DNA of 64,000 nt, from NCBI RefSeq assembly GCF_019649055.1, contig NW_026570303.1, positions 558,001 through 622,000 of the forward strand, given 5' to 3'. The position numbers were made by a program, and so were the translations under genes. Below, one piece after another: positions 22,505 through 33,762 of this stretch (position 1 is its first letter; each line of letters opens with the position of its first letter). Source of the stretch: Paramacrobiotus metropolitanus (taxonomy: Eukaryota; Tardigrada; Eutardigrada; Parachela; Macrobiotidae). The notes under the pieces were generated by a model. The model ran no database searches and was not told the DNA's origin. It saw nothing but the letters and a program-made list of their open reading frames with translations.

Positions 22505-25500
22505 AAATTTGCTTGGTTTGTGATGATGAGCGACCAACATGATTTAGCTAATCGGCTTTCGAAATAGTTCCACCAGGATTAGTGGTAAATGCGCTGCGTT
22601 CTTCCGATGTGTTGTTAACTTGCATACTTTTAGCAACATGTATAAGATTGTTTTGAGTGTTATAACGGCTCTTATTATTTCCTTTCATTGCATCTATAGT
22701 AGAAATTTAATGGGCTTTAACTGGTGGTTAATTTTAGAAATTCAAGCCTTACTGTTTTTGTCGTAATGCTGGTCGGTCATTTTTACTTATTAAAAACAGC
22801 ACCTGAGTTTTCGAACTCTGGTCATCGCTGAAGATGGAGGCGCAGATGTTCAGGTCTTCGTGCGTAGGGAACTGTTTCTATGCCTCTATCTTACTCTCGT
22901 AGATGCGTGTTTTTGCTTGTCTTTTCAAAGCTCCGCCATAGTTGATAACACATCTATTTAGTACTTAGCAATCCCGAATATAATAAATTAAATATTAAGG
23001 CCTGATGACGATCAGTCGAGTGCAGAGTGCAGAGTACAGATTTTTTTTCGCATCAGAAATTCAGAACCTTATCTGGGCGATTTTCGAAAATGGTTCGCCT
23101 TGTTTACGACAATACTGCATGCTGCTTATTCTCGCGTCGTTTCCAGCTCCTCAGCTATCCCTGCAAGTGAATGCAGATCAACAAAATGTACATCTCCACA
23201 CCTCTTCTCCCATTTCCCTAATCATCTAGAACTTTTCCAGCGACCTTTCGCTCAGTAAACGCACTTTGTGGGCCAACTGACTACGCAGCTATTTGTATCG
23301 CATTCGGGAATCGCAGTCGATTAACAACAAACTGTGTACCTATCACTACCTACTGCTACTACTACGTACAAACGAAATGCCCATATAGTACAGTATACTG
23401 CACCAACAATAAATTGTATTTACGTACATATCGATGCATATTTAACGAAGTATTGTGTTTACGTAAATACAATACCTCATTAACACTATTGTATACTGCT
23501 ATGAATATGGCTTACATTACATTTACATTACTGTACATTTACACCTGAAGAGTCGCGCCGCTTTCCTTTTCCATCTGCACAGGCACGGGCTGACTATCCT
23601 TCCTGGTCAAAACATTACGCGCCCCAAATTCCTATTTCCGTACTTACTGATTCATCAGGTGGCTTTTCTATCGTAGATGTTCTTAATCTACCCTAGTTAT
23701 TCTAGAATGTGTACACGGCGCAACAGGAAAGTACGGCACCTTGCGTCATCCCAAATTCCCAAATCTGTTTCTGGCAGTTCCTCATCGTGCACATTAACTG
23801 ATCCAAACTGCAGCGGCCATTGGCAAACTCAGCAGGAATTCGCCTCTGTGCTTTGGGAAGATTTATAACTTCGTTTTTTCATTTTGGCACCTTTCTCTTA
23901 TCTTACTTTCTGCTGTTCCCATTTTTATTACCTGAGATGATGGCATTAACGTGGAAATACCTCTCTACCAGGCTAATTAAAGCTCTGGAGAAAGAACTTA
24001 TTCTTGGGTGGGTAGTAGGTACAGTCTGTACAGAACACAATTTTGACAAGACTGTTAGATTGTTTGAGTTACCCCTGTATGGCTGTATCCACCTCCATGG
24101 CGTTTTTGTTTGACACCGGCATGCTGTATAACTATTATAGATTATAAGAGCTGTTCGTAAATCAGTCGGGATTAATGTTGGATGAATTTTCCGAAATCCA
24201 GACACTGGCAATCACCCTCGCGGTAAAGATGTACGCTTGCGGCTTGCCTGTAATGAGATCTGCCCATGTTTTTAACAATCAGCCGCCTAGTGTTCGATGT
24301 TGATTGATGCTGGCTGTGTTTGTATGTTAATATACTGTCGATGTTTCCGCTGTTTACGTTGACGGTGTATGATCAATAATACGTCACAAACTATTTCCCA
24401 TTGCTGGTCTTTCCGAAGAGCTTTACGATTTGCTACTGTAGATCATGAGATTGCGCGCCGTTTTGCCAACCACAACGCACAACTTATGCCGCACGATTCG
24501 GGATGCTGGAACCGTGATTAGAATTCCTTGGCTATTTGTACAAAATATCATAACTGATGCAATAACAAGAAATAATTGATGCAACAACTGCACATTCACA
24601 GGCCCGGCAAGTGCTGCACTTAAGACTGTATGGTTCACTACATACTGCACAATGTGCACATCTAACAAACAAAGGTCAGGCGTTGAGATTCGCACGACGT
24701 ACGCGAAATCAATACTTCTACCATCAACTTTATCATTTTTATGGACTGCGAGTACAATTCAACAATAATAACGCCACAGATAACTGATTTTATTATGTCT
24801 GGATGCTAGATGGACACCGCATACTTTGTATCTGTATAGCAGTATTGTTGTTAGCTGTAGTACGTGTAGTCCATGAACCGCCTGGTGAATGTTTTAAAAT
24901 CACCATTTTAAAAAAAGAAATGTTTTGGTTATTACTTTGACTGTTTCCCCTGTCGATGCGTGGACAGTAAATCGGGGATTACTACGTACAAATGTGTATC
25001 GTTACTTATCGTATAATTAATAGTGATTTAATACTTATGTACAGTATGTGCTAGAACAATTCATACAGTGTATGCATACAGTTTATTCATAGCCGGTCAG
25101 CCAGAAGGCTGCGTACTTTTGAATTTATAGTATGATGGAACCGTACACGGATTACAATAATTGCTAAAAGACCCACAGCTTTACTTATAAGCTGTAATTA
25201 ACTAACATGCAGTTTAAAAATCCCAATTAGCTTAAAGTGGCTATTTCTCACATGCACCCGTGGTACTTGTACAGTACATGATGCAATGCAGTTGTGCACC
25301 AAAATACCGTGACCGGGTGAGTCTGCCGATAGGCGGGTTTGATCGTTGCATTCGAAACTGGAATTCTGGAATGCAAAATATTATTCGAACTGCGGAGCAA
25401 CAATGAATGGAATGTCTGGCATTCACAGTGCGCACTGCACACAACATAAATTAAAACCAGCTTGGCTTCCATTTCTAGCCTTTCCAGTCGCTTTCGTTTT

Positions 25501-25647
25501 CACCATTTTAGCTTACGGTCAGTAAAGAGCCTAAAAAGAGGGCTGCAAAGTTCGAACACAGCACACCATAAAAGTAAATTCTTTGTTGGCATTTACGTAT
25601 TAACTACCCGTACGAGTATTAGTACTGCAGATTCGTTTGTTGTACAA
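22505..25647. other. Long intergenic region, no gene recognised
   Basis: Over 3 kb without a convincing coding region. Short frames lack motifs or family resemblance. A 14-bp perfect inverted repeat occurs at 23413-23473. The region is AT-rich with many tacgta/gtacagt words. I see no RNA gene. Confidence 0.5.
23413..23473. repeat. Perfect 14-bp inverted repeat
   Basis: attgtatttacgta at 23413-23426 is repeated as its exact reverse complement at 23460-23473, with a 33-base spacer. Confidence 0.7.
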
Positions 25648-25815
25648 ATGCCAACCATGTCCATAATGCTCCCTGTGCTAATTTATTTGGCACTTCTGAT
25701 GTCTGTATTGCTTATTACGGTAGTCGGAAGCGATAGTTCCTTCTCTTCCACCGCTCCACATCAGGATGGTGACGCGGAAACAGTGAGTGCTGGCGTCAAA
25801 CGTGCTCGTCGATAA
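25648..25815 (+). CDS. Possible signal-peptide exon upstream of the coiled-coil protein
   Basis: A 55-codon ATG frame whose first 28 residues are strongly hydrophobic (IMLPVLIYLALLMSVLLITVV), like a signal peptide or anchor, then Ser/Asp-rich. A good donor (aca|gtgagt at 25782) lies inside it. It could be the first exon of the unknown gene that begins about 26.1 kb, but the splice phase of that join is not settled by the sequence. It may also be an independent small protein or chance. Confidence 0.3.
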   Translation: MPTMSIMLPVLIYLALLMSVLLITVVGSDSSFSSTAPHQDGDAETVSAGVKRARR

Positions 25816-26090
25816 ATTGGTACGTACGCGGAATTATGTAGAACCGCTCTTTATTTGGATATGGCTGAATTTTGAAAGTTTAAGCACTTGCCAGGCACCA
25901 CTGGTTCTAAGGCGGGTAGCGCACTGATTTTTAGCGCGTAGGTGTACGGTACAGTGCTCTGTATATGCGTGGTACCGGTATGCGGTATTGCATAATTTGT
26001 AATACGCTTGACAGTCTTTAATAGCGTATTACGACTGCTTGTACTATACAGTGTCTCCGCGTGGTTTAGTAATCACTAATCAGTATACTG

Positions 26091-27477
26091 GTGATGTCTT
26101 TAGACTATGTAAACATGACAGCTCCTACGTTCACCTTCCCGTACCGGGGCCGTATCATGTCACTGTACAACGCCGCCGGACTGGACAACACCTTTTATTT
26201 TATGCCGTCTCCCTCCATTAGTCTCAATTCCACCCTCGTGGTACACGGACGTGGCACACAGTCTTGCGTAACCTTTGCAATCACTCTATGGGATCAGCAG
26301 TATCTGGAGGCAGCGACCGTCCTTTTGTTGGAGTGGATGGGTAGGAACGAGCGTCCTAATCTGTTACCGATGCCGTTCTCCGTTTTTCGCCTAAGTTCAA
26401 CGTACCCGTACTGGCTGGAGGAGCGCGTGGAAGACAAATGGACACTCATGGGCAGTTCGCCACCAGCTATAGCGACTGGGCGTATCAAGTGCCACACGGA
26501 ACAACATTGTACCATGTATTGCTGATTCCATGAAAGACCACGGTGAGGAGTTTGCTCAAACGTTGGTGTTGTCCTTCGGCTTCCAGCCGCCGGAAACTCG
26601 AAGAGTCCTTGCCAGTATTGATTTCAGGCATGCACTGTGCTCTCCTACATTCAACGCCATCGACATCCGCTGCAGCGCCATTGGTCGGGCGTTTGTCCAC
26701 GAACAGGATCTCAAGGAGATTGCACGAGATATTGTTGCGTGTGTTGTTTCACCGGAGATTGACGGTAATGAATTTATGGAAGTGACACTTGTAGATGATC
26801 TCGTCGAGCGAGTTATTGGTTTCCTGATGCTTGATAAAACAGGCACGGATAAATTGACCGCTAGCATGGGAAGCAGCAAGTCTTCGCCAGACGAACAAGT
26901 CCAACCAGATAACAAAGCCGAAGGAACGCAGAGCACTGCGGGCAATCAATCAGATGACAAAGATTTGGCCTGCTTTTCGGGTCATCCGATGATCGCCAAC
27001 GGCTCATCTGCCCGGTACTGTTTGGACCTAACCCGGTTACGCAGCTCGGCGGTTATTGGCTACTTGTCTCTGCGCATTGGCAACGGAATCCCAGAGTATA
27101 TTACTACCATCACATCTGAAGTGGATAAGAATCATGCCGACAACAGTTATTCGGAATCATTGGCGAATCAATTAAACAAGACAACGCTTTTCTTACATGC
27201 CCAGATGGAAAGCGTAAATCACCGTGTCACTGATGTGGAGAAGGCAGCGAAAGTGATGAGTGACCTTAGGGTCAAGACGGAACAGCAGGAACGGCGCCTC
27301 GATACACACAGCTCGGAAATGAGCCTTTCAGCTGAAGCAGTTAAGGAGCTCAAAAAGAAGTTATCAGTTCTTGAGTATGTGCTGGACTGTCCGGACAGGA
27401 AGCTTTGTGAATCAGGGCAGACAGAAAAACGAATTCATGGTAAACTTTTGAAACATGCTCGTAATAACTCGTACTAA
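26091..27477 (+). CDS. Unrecognised protein with C-terminal coiled coil, one frameshift
   Basis: Two frames, 26091-26525 and 26530-27477, belong together. Comparison with the relic at 10.1-11.1 kb shows one extra T near 26517, after the shared HCTM. The N-terminal part is beta-rich in character (TFTFPYRGRIMSL; STLVVHGRGTQSCVTFAI) and reminds me weakly of a galectin-type fold, unproven. The middle has EQDLKEIARDIVACVVSPEI and LVDDLVERVIGFLM helices, a polar SSPDEQVQPDNKAEG linker, and a segment with conserved RLRSSAVIGYLSL. The last ~110 residues have heptads (HAQMESVNHRVTDVEKAAKV) and end in LEYVLDCPDRKLC. No first exon is certain, though a signal-peptide frame lies 280 bp upstream. The 5' limit given is approximate. 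The function is unknown. Confidence 0.55.
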
Positions 27478-27917
27478 AATTCCCTGAATAAAACTAACCG
27501 GTCATGTACGGATTTATGATTGACCGGTGATGTACAGTTGACGTTTTGGCTGGCTGACTGAAATCGGTCTAAAACATTTTTAAAAATACAGTTTTATTGT
27601 AATTAATTACTGCACGTTGAATTAATTTAGAGCAGTGATCTGTGTCAGGCCTTCTAATGAATTGAGTAGACACAGAAATTTCGAAATTTTCGCATAAAAC
27701 ATGGCGTAACGGAAATTCATTTTAAGTGTCGTTAAGTCGGTCATCAGTTTTGCACATCCCTACATGTACATTAATAATTTTGCGCCAAAAGATCATATGC
27801 TTATTATAATGTCGCAATGGTACCAATATTGTACGAGTATATAAAATAATTCGGAACTTTACAATTATTTTTGGAAATATGATCCGCGTTACCTTCCGTC
27901 TTCAACAGGTGTGCTGA
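27478..27917. other. Intergenic, nothing recognised
   Basis: AT-rich spacer between the coiled-coil gene and the lectin domain. A short direct repeat of gaccggt/catgtac words lies near 27500-27535. No coding signal. Confidence 0.45.
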
Positions 27918-28298
27918 TTGTGCATTCTCAGTGAACAGGTGACGATACTTTTCATTTTACAACCAGTTGATGTTCTGGGTGTCGAAGGGGACGATAACGC
28001 CCTCTCCGGACAGGATAAATTGTGCTCTAGCGATTGGAAATGGTGCCTGATAGTGACCGCAACTGGCAACCTGGTTCTGTACGATGCTGTAACTTGCACT
28101 ACGAAGTAGCAGTCCGGAGTTCACACGGGGCTGTGCAATGCGGCACTGGTAATGCAATCGGACGGCAACCTGGTACTGTACGCACCACCCGGACAACCCC
28201 GTTGGGCGATAATGACCGGCGGTCAAGATAATTCCAGTGCACATGCGCTGTCGACATACATTTTACAAACAGACCGAAATTACTACCCATCAGTATAG
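27918..28298 (+). pseudogene. Bulb-type (mannose-binding) lectin domain with one in-frame stop
   Basis: One continuous reading frame encodes two repeats of a bulb-type (B_lectin) sugar-binding domain. The first has ALSGQDKLCSSDWKWCLIV followed by TATGNLVLYD. The second has ALVMQSDGNLVLYAPPGQ, an exact match to the QxDxNxVxY mannose-site motif, and then RWAIMTGG. A single TAG at 28107-28109 falls between them, where the family usually has the Trp of a W-S-G turn; TGG to TAG would explain it. The frame is otherwise open to a TAG at 28296. No signal-peptide exon was found upstream. In the family these proteins bind mannose, often outside cells. It may be a recent pseudogene, or a stop that is read through or edited. 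Confidence 0.65.
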
Positions 28299-30543
28299 TT
28301 TAGCCGCTACCGAATCCAAGAATTAGTAATACATGTCTAATAAATAATAATTTTTGAATTAATAAAACTGACTGACAATTGATTAAAATCACCGCGAAAA
28401 AAATTCATGTGGTACGAGTATAATTATAAAGATAAGTCTAGAATAAAAAAATTATTTATAATACTCGTAGTTGCCTGCATAACCCGGCTGAGTCGTGAAA
28501 CGTGCAAGCACCGTCAGCACGTGACGTGCTGAACTGTGCTCCACGTCTCACGAGTCTACGAGAAATTACCATGGAGGCTGTGCAGCACGTAACGTGCTGC
28601 ATTTCTCCTAATATCAGCCGCTACCATACTACCACTCCGCGGGACGGTACCACGGCTCTGCCGTGGCACCGTAACAAGCGTGCCTATATACAGCCGGGCT
28701 TATTAGCGCCAGCACTGGTAGCGGCTGATATATGCACATTTGTACGATTAATGGCTCTGCAGCACGCGCGTACTAATTTACTTCTCTATTGCACTGTTAA
28801 TAACTTCCGAAATGCCTTAGCCCTGCCCTCAAAGATCCAGGAAGCACACACCTTCTGCGTGGCATTCACCGCGCGTCCGTAAATATGCCTAGCTAACGGC
28901 CTAATCCTCTCCGGGATGCTGAACGCCATTCTTCTGGTCTCGAGACTTCCGCCGTCCCATTACCAGGCCACGACTAAGCTGAAAAGCGGATTTTGACGCC
29001 TCCTCGTCCTTCTTCCGGACGTTCGCCGTCGACCCTCTGTGGCAGAGTGTCCTGCAGTCGGAGTTGATTATGAACCTGGCGGAGATGCCGCCGTCCAGTA
29101 GGAGCTTTGCCATGGCGTGTTTCAGAGCATCCTGGGCGGATTAGGACTACCGGAGCAATCCGGGACAGTGCGATTTTGTTGGAAGCGGTGGGGGTGGTCG
29201 CCGGCCGATGGAGGGGTTTGAGACCGGGACTGGGGAAAATCAAGATGTGATATCTGCGGAATAGCGCCGAGGCGCGGGATAGCGGGGAGGCGCCGGAAGC
29301 GGGTGTGGCCGCGCCACCGCAGCCGGTGGTATTACGAAAAGAACGACACAGTGGTCAGTGCCGCCAGGGGGTTGGCGCGGCGACAGGCGGGCAGAATGGG
29401 CGCACTGTGGTAATTGTAATGTAGTTGGCGTTTACGTCAACCCAGCGCACAGTCTGGCTTTGGAAGCTGTAGTAAAGTTAAAGGCAATTACAGTAATTCC
29501 GAAGAAAAATGATCGCTGATAAAGCCGTTTATTGAAGTGATGGGACTGAAGTTGATCGATGATTAAATATGCCGAACAAACCATTTTATTGTTTGTTTGT
29601 AGCATACCTCAGCATTATTTGCGCACAAATACTGCACTGTGCACAGGTTAAACGCATTTAATGATGTAAAGCGATTGTATGAATCTTTAGTAAAAAAATA
29701 AACCAACAAAATTGAACAAATACGGCTGAATGCGCGCCCGCACAATGATCTTTGTGAACAACAAATGTTTTGCGAGCGCTAAAAGTCACAATGCGACCGC
29801 GAGTCGCAATAAAAGGCTGTTAATGTTTATCAGGCCATAAGGTCACAAACAAAATTAACAATCAAATCCCAAAAGTAGGATGGATTGATAGCGCGCTCTA
29901 GAGGGTGTGATTATATGGTAGAGGTCACGGACGCCGGCTGCTAACTGACAGCGGTCAGTCCAGACAGATGTGCAGCTGGCAGATCCTTAAACTGCTCGAG
30001 CGATGGTAGCAGAGGTAATGATTAATTCTCTGCGCTGTTACAGTATATTGAAAAAGCACTTCCACTACTTCTACAACTTTATTGATAATGCAAACCAAAA
30101 CGACAAAACACGGGACTCAGGCAATAAACATATGGTAAGCACTATATGGTGGGAAGTGAGAACTTCTGTTTAGCACGCATATGGGCAAGTGAAAAATCTC
30201 TTTTAACAATTTTTCCCGTCGATGTTGACATGGTGCGCTGTCTCAGCTCCGTTTCTTGGATGGTGATTAAAACAATTTTGGATGCTTCTTTTGATAATTG
30301 CTCGGTGTTCGCAGCTCACGGCAAAGAAAAACACCTAAAACATGAAACAAATTAAATATAGGTAGTTATAGACACAGTCAAGAAGACTACAGAATACATG
30401 TATATACAATAATACAGTATTAGCAATACTGTTCGTATAATGCGTTTGCTGGTTTCCACACTACAATAAATTATTCCGAAAGCTGCGAAATTAGAACATT
30501 CTGAAACATTTCAATGGGCATTAGGTACGCTAGGATAAATTAC
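28299..30543. other. Intergenic with GC-rich stretch and nested palindromes
   Basis: Contains the structured palindromic region at 28515-28731 and a GC-rich block (about 28900-29400) unlike its AT-rich surroundings. The block has short frames on both strands but none with a convincing family match. Its base composition suggests an old inserted element. From 29500 to 30430 nothing is recognised. The 3' end of receptor copy 4 lies at the right edge, and a possible second exon for it was not located. Confidence 0.45.
28515..28731. repeat. Nested palindromes (cruciform-like)
   Basis: Four structures are clustered. cagcac-gtgctg arms lie at 28515-28531. gcagcacg/cgtgctgc with a 3-base loop is at 28582-28600. 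A 16-bp perfect inverted repeat, atatcagccgctacca, has its arms at 28611-28626 and 28716-28731. Inside it, a 12-bp stem acggtaccacgg/ccgtggcaccgt with one mismatch surrounds a 5-base loop (28644-28672). Confidence 0.8.
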
Positions 30544-31445
30544 CGGGTTTGCCGCATAAGCCATGACTTGCGCGGTTTTCGTATACATCGTCATTCTCGC
30601 GTTGGTGCTCCAAGATGCAGCAAAATAACTAGTCAAAACCGGCGGTGGTACGGTGCAGATACAGTACCATACGAATGAAGTGGACAGTGCTTTCGCGATA
30701 GCCAATCGTCGCTGCAGTATGATTCGTTGCCGTTCGCTTTCCCGTTCATCCCCTAATCGTTTGCGCAAGCGAAGGAAAGTGAAAATGGTGATGTACACAC
30801 TGCCCATCAGCGCTTCCGGAATGTACGTTCCAAATATCGGCAACACAGTCATCGTGACCTTATCGAATTTAATCAGACCGCAGTTACCCAGGGGATACAT
30901 TCCGTGAACAAACTTAGGATGAACATTAAGCGTCGGCATACTAATACCGAAAACCACACACCATAGAACAGCAACTACAATCACCGCAAATTTGCGCGAC
31001 GACAGTTTCTTGTAGTGCAATGGGAAAGCAATGGCTGCCAGCCGGTTAAACGACAGTGCAACGCCCGTCCAGTTGCCGGCTACAATGGTGACCAAAAGTA
31101 TGCAATTTACCGGGGCGCAGTCGTATGAGAAGAACACCTGCATCTGTGCATCTGTGTCAGGAAGACGGGCAAATTTGTGATCGGCATCGCTATGATGCAG
31201 AAAAATAAGTCAATGGTCAACGACTGGGCGATTAGCATGCCGGAGCCGGTTTTTAACTTGTGGAGACGGTGCATAGCGTAAAGGTATAAAAGGATTAGAA
31301 ACGCCCCGGAGCAGCCGATGATCAGTAGAAGAGTGAACCAGATGGTTAGTTCTATGGATGACACTTCGACGGATGGTAGCGATGTTTCGCTATAATTAGC
31401 CAATGATCGCCGAAATGCAAACCGATGACTGGAGACATTCAACAT
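30544..31445 (-). pseudogene. Rhodopsin-like 7TM receptor copy 4, broken by an 8-bp duplication
   Basis: Best-preserved receptor of the family with copy 5. ATG at 31445, N-terminal N-glycosylation sites (NVS, NYS), TM1, the KTGSGML loop, TM2 and LTQM before the ECL1 cysteine YDCAP. A tandem catctgtg duplication at 31141-31156 shifts the frame by eight bases. After it the frame is open through TM3 (NWTGVALSFNRLAAI), TM4, GNCGL (ECL2 Cys), TM5 (VLPIFGTYIPEALMG), a basic third loop ILQRRLAIAKAL, TM6 with TVPPPVLTS, and AYAANP of TM7. The exon appears to end there at a GT donor, where copy 5 also splices. The ligand is unknown. Confidence 0.82.
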
Positions 31446-32099
31446 TTTTTAATGGTCTCACAAGAAATGCGTGTTGTTTAGGAAGTTCAGATAAAGGTCA
31501 CGGTGTATCTTTCAGATCCCAATAGTCCTGCAGGCAAAAGCGTACAGTTTACGGAAGAAGAGAACTACTGCAAGAAAAAAGCTTAGAGGCGTCGTTATTT
31601 ATACTGAAAGCGTTCAGGAAATATACTAAATTGTGACAAATTTACGCAGGTATACATTGAAATGATAACAAGCTGAATTTCCTGTTTGTCACAATTAGAA
31701 GAAGCAAATTGTGAATTCCGCATCAGGCGTTGATGGCAGTGCGTGTTTGCTCCTTACAGTTGGTATTGACCTGCAATGACCTTACTTCGTGTCGCTTGGT
31801 ATCATAATGTTACTTATGTAAGCACCCCATTTGGATTTGTAATTCAAGTGAAGCTAATGCAGAACATTTGATATAGATTGCTTAACGTTGCTTCCCTTCA
31901 CAGTTCTCTGAAACGCTTACAAAAACTGTAAACATTCAAACAGAAAGGATGTTATTTTGATAATCATCTCAAGTGTATCAAATGTACATAATCAGCCGTA
32001 CTGAAATATCGGAAAGAGTTAACCGGCATTGGCATGGTTGATTTGAGTTGTCACAAAAGAAGCTGAGGACGATGCTCAACCTAACGGCGGCCGCAAATG
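31446..32099. other. Intergenic, nothing recognised
   Basis: Spacer between the start of receptor copy 4 and the 3' end of the LRR relic, both on the minus strand. Promoter elements for copy 4 are expected here. No coding or repeat structure stands out. Confidence 0.45.
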
Positions 32100-32830
32100 A
32101 CACCGTTCTCTGTTTGATGGATCGCCAAAATGTAATAAGCCAACTCCTTACTACTGAATTCACCCAATCAATTTTTCGCAATACTGACTTAGGGTTTTTA
32201 CACCACGGTTGCAACGTGTAATGAACACTCAGCAAATCCAGTTATGACAAACGGTATCGTATGAAAACAGAGTTGCAGCCTGGGTGTTTTTCTCGCGTAG
32301 TTGAGACTAAGCACCGGCGACCATGCAGTGGCGGAGAAATTCACTGTCACAGCGCCTTCATAGAGGTCCTGACGTGTGATTGTTGTCCAGTGAGCGGAAC
32401 TCACAGGAGGAGAAAAGTCGTTCTCCGGCAGCGCTAAACTTCCAACCATCCGCATTGACCTTTGCGTCTCGCCGTAGTCAGGTACGGCTTCTTCTACAGA
32501 AAGTTACCAAATCAGGCAAATGAGCAGTCACAATGCAGGCGGTAAATGTGTTTCAAAGCGTGATCATATAGCATCCAGTTGTCTGGTGACGCCGATATCC
32601 CTCTCCACACGTGCATACAGGTAAGTCTTATTGTCTTCCAGCGTAACAATATTGTCTTCCAGCGTTAGGATCTTCACATTGCTAAATTCGATTAACGTGA
32701 ACGGTTCTAGTTTGGCAATAGTGGTTGCCATGATGAACTGAATGATGTCCACCTGCGACATCCGCGAAAACTCGGCCTTGTTGGTTACCAAAAATGAAAA
32801 TACCCACCTAACTCAAAACTTCGCAAATTT
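32100..32830 (-). pseudogene. Leucine-rich-repeat protein relic 1
   Basis: Reading on the minus strand from about 32800, IIQFIMATTIAKLEPFTLIEF followed by NVKILTLEDN is an LRR segment. A shifted frame then gives RLHCDCSFA and FGNFL, the CDC of a C-terminal LRR cap, but the conserved Trp codon reads TGA. A later Cys (SSCEF) would close the cap. It aligns over most of its length with relic 2 (37.1-37.75 kb). A short duplication of the tcttccagcgt(a)ac words near 32640-32660 lengthens the LRR. With a frameshift and a stop it is not functional. Family members are typically secreted or membrane-attached recognition proteins. Confidence 0.6.
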
Positions 32831-33665
32831 TGGTGAATTCCGGCGGCGTACATCTGGCGGTGTTGTTCGGCGTCTTGAGTTCTGTGTGGACATGAAATCA
32901 TTAGCACCGGTTCAAAAATGTATGATGAACGGGGACCCAATCCAGCGAGATAAAAAAGGTACTTTGAAGTATCGATTTTTTATAACTTCAGACGCTTCGT
33001 GTTTTCTGCTAGACTGGCCACGCTTCTTCCCTTTTTATCTGGCAGGACGTAAACATTTTTAATGAAGGTTCTTCTTGCTTTTTGGTATATCGCACTCCAG
33101 ATTGGAAATGCAGTTAAATTCATTTCTGTGGCCGCTACAGATAAGTTGCGACCAACATTTTCTCAGATCAGTTCTACTGTAGCAAATGCCAAAAGATGGC
33201 GCTCACGGTTAACCGATTCGCAAGGCCAGATATAAAACGGTCCACTTCAGATTTTACTCTACACTATTGCATTAATGTTATAAGTACTGCATTAGTACAG
33301 TGTACAATATTGCTTGGCAGCCGGTCGGAAGCTTGAATGCAAACGTTTGTGGAACTAGAAGGATTCGTAAGTTCGAAGCAGCCATGGTTTAAGTCATTTA
33401 GATTTCTTTCACAGTTGTCTTTCCAGAATGCGCTTGCAGTATTTAATAACATTCGAGAATTAAGGTCTGCATATTTAGTATACAATCAAAGACTAGAACG
33501 TGTCAGTTCAAATACTCCAGAAAACCGCATGTCGAAGCCAAGTGGCTAGACATTTTCAGCGTTTTCCTTAAGTGCGCGTGAGGTTTTTGCTGATGTTCCT
33601 AATGAAACCACAAAATTCTTGCCGCACAGCGTTTTACCACCACAAGCACCGTGCTGAAATTCCGC
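32831..33665. other. Upstream flank of cathepsin B
   Basis: The right part, from about 33360, aligns with the region upstream of cathepsin copy A (about 11230-11700). This includes the block cgaagccaagtggctagaca present in both. No gene was recognised. Confidence 0.55.
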
Positions 33666-33683
33666 TTATTTATATAAATAAAC
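33666..33683 (+). promoter_or_regulatory. Conserved TATA-type element upstream of cathepsin B
   Basis: ttatttatataaataaac lies about 80 bp before the ATG at 33763. It matches the element before copy A in position and sequence. Confidence 0.5.
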
Positions 33684-33762
33684 CGTGCTACGTATACTCG
33701 TAGAAGTCGTATTGCTACCCATTTTGGTCGGAAGTTCAGCGCGATAACTTTGTGCATGCAAA

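Noticed and set aside
28901-29113. Minus-strand frame with LLLDGGISARFI, reminiscent of a retropepsin DSG motif
   Set aside because: The second key residue does not fit (DGG instead of DSG or DTG), no reverse transcriptase or long terminal repeats lie nearby, and the frame is short.
30471-30500. Short second exon for receptor copy 4 after a 43-base intron
   Set aside because: The intron would be too short and the ten codons do not resemble the second exon of copy 5.
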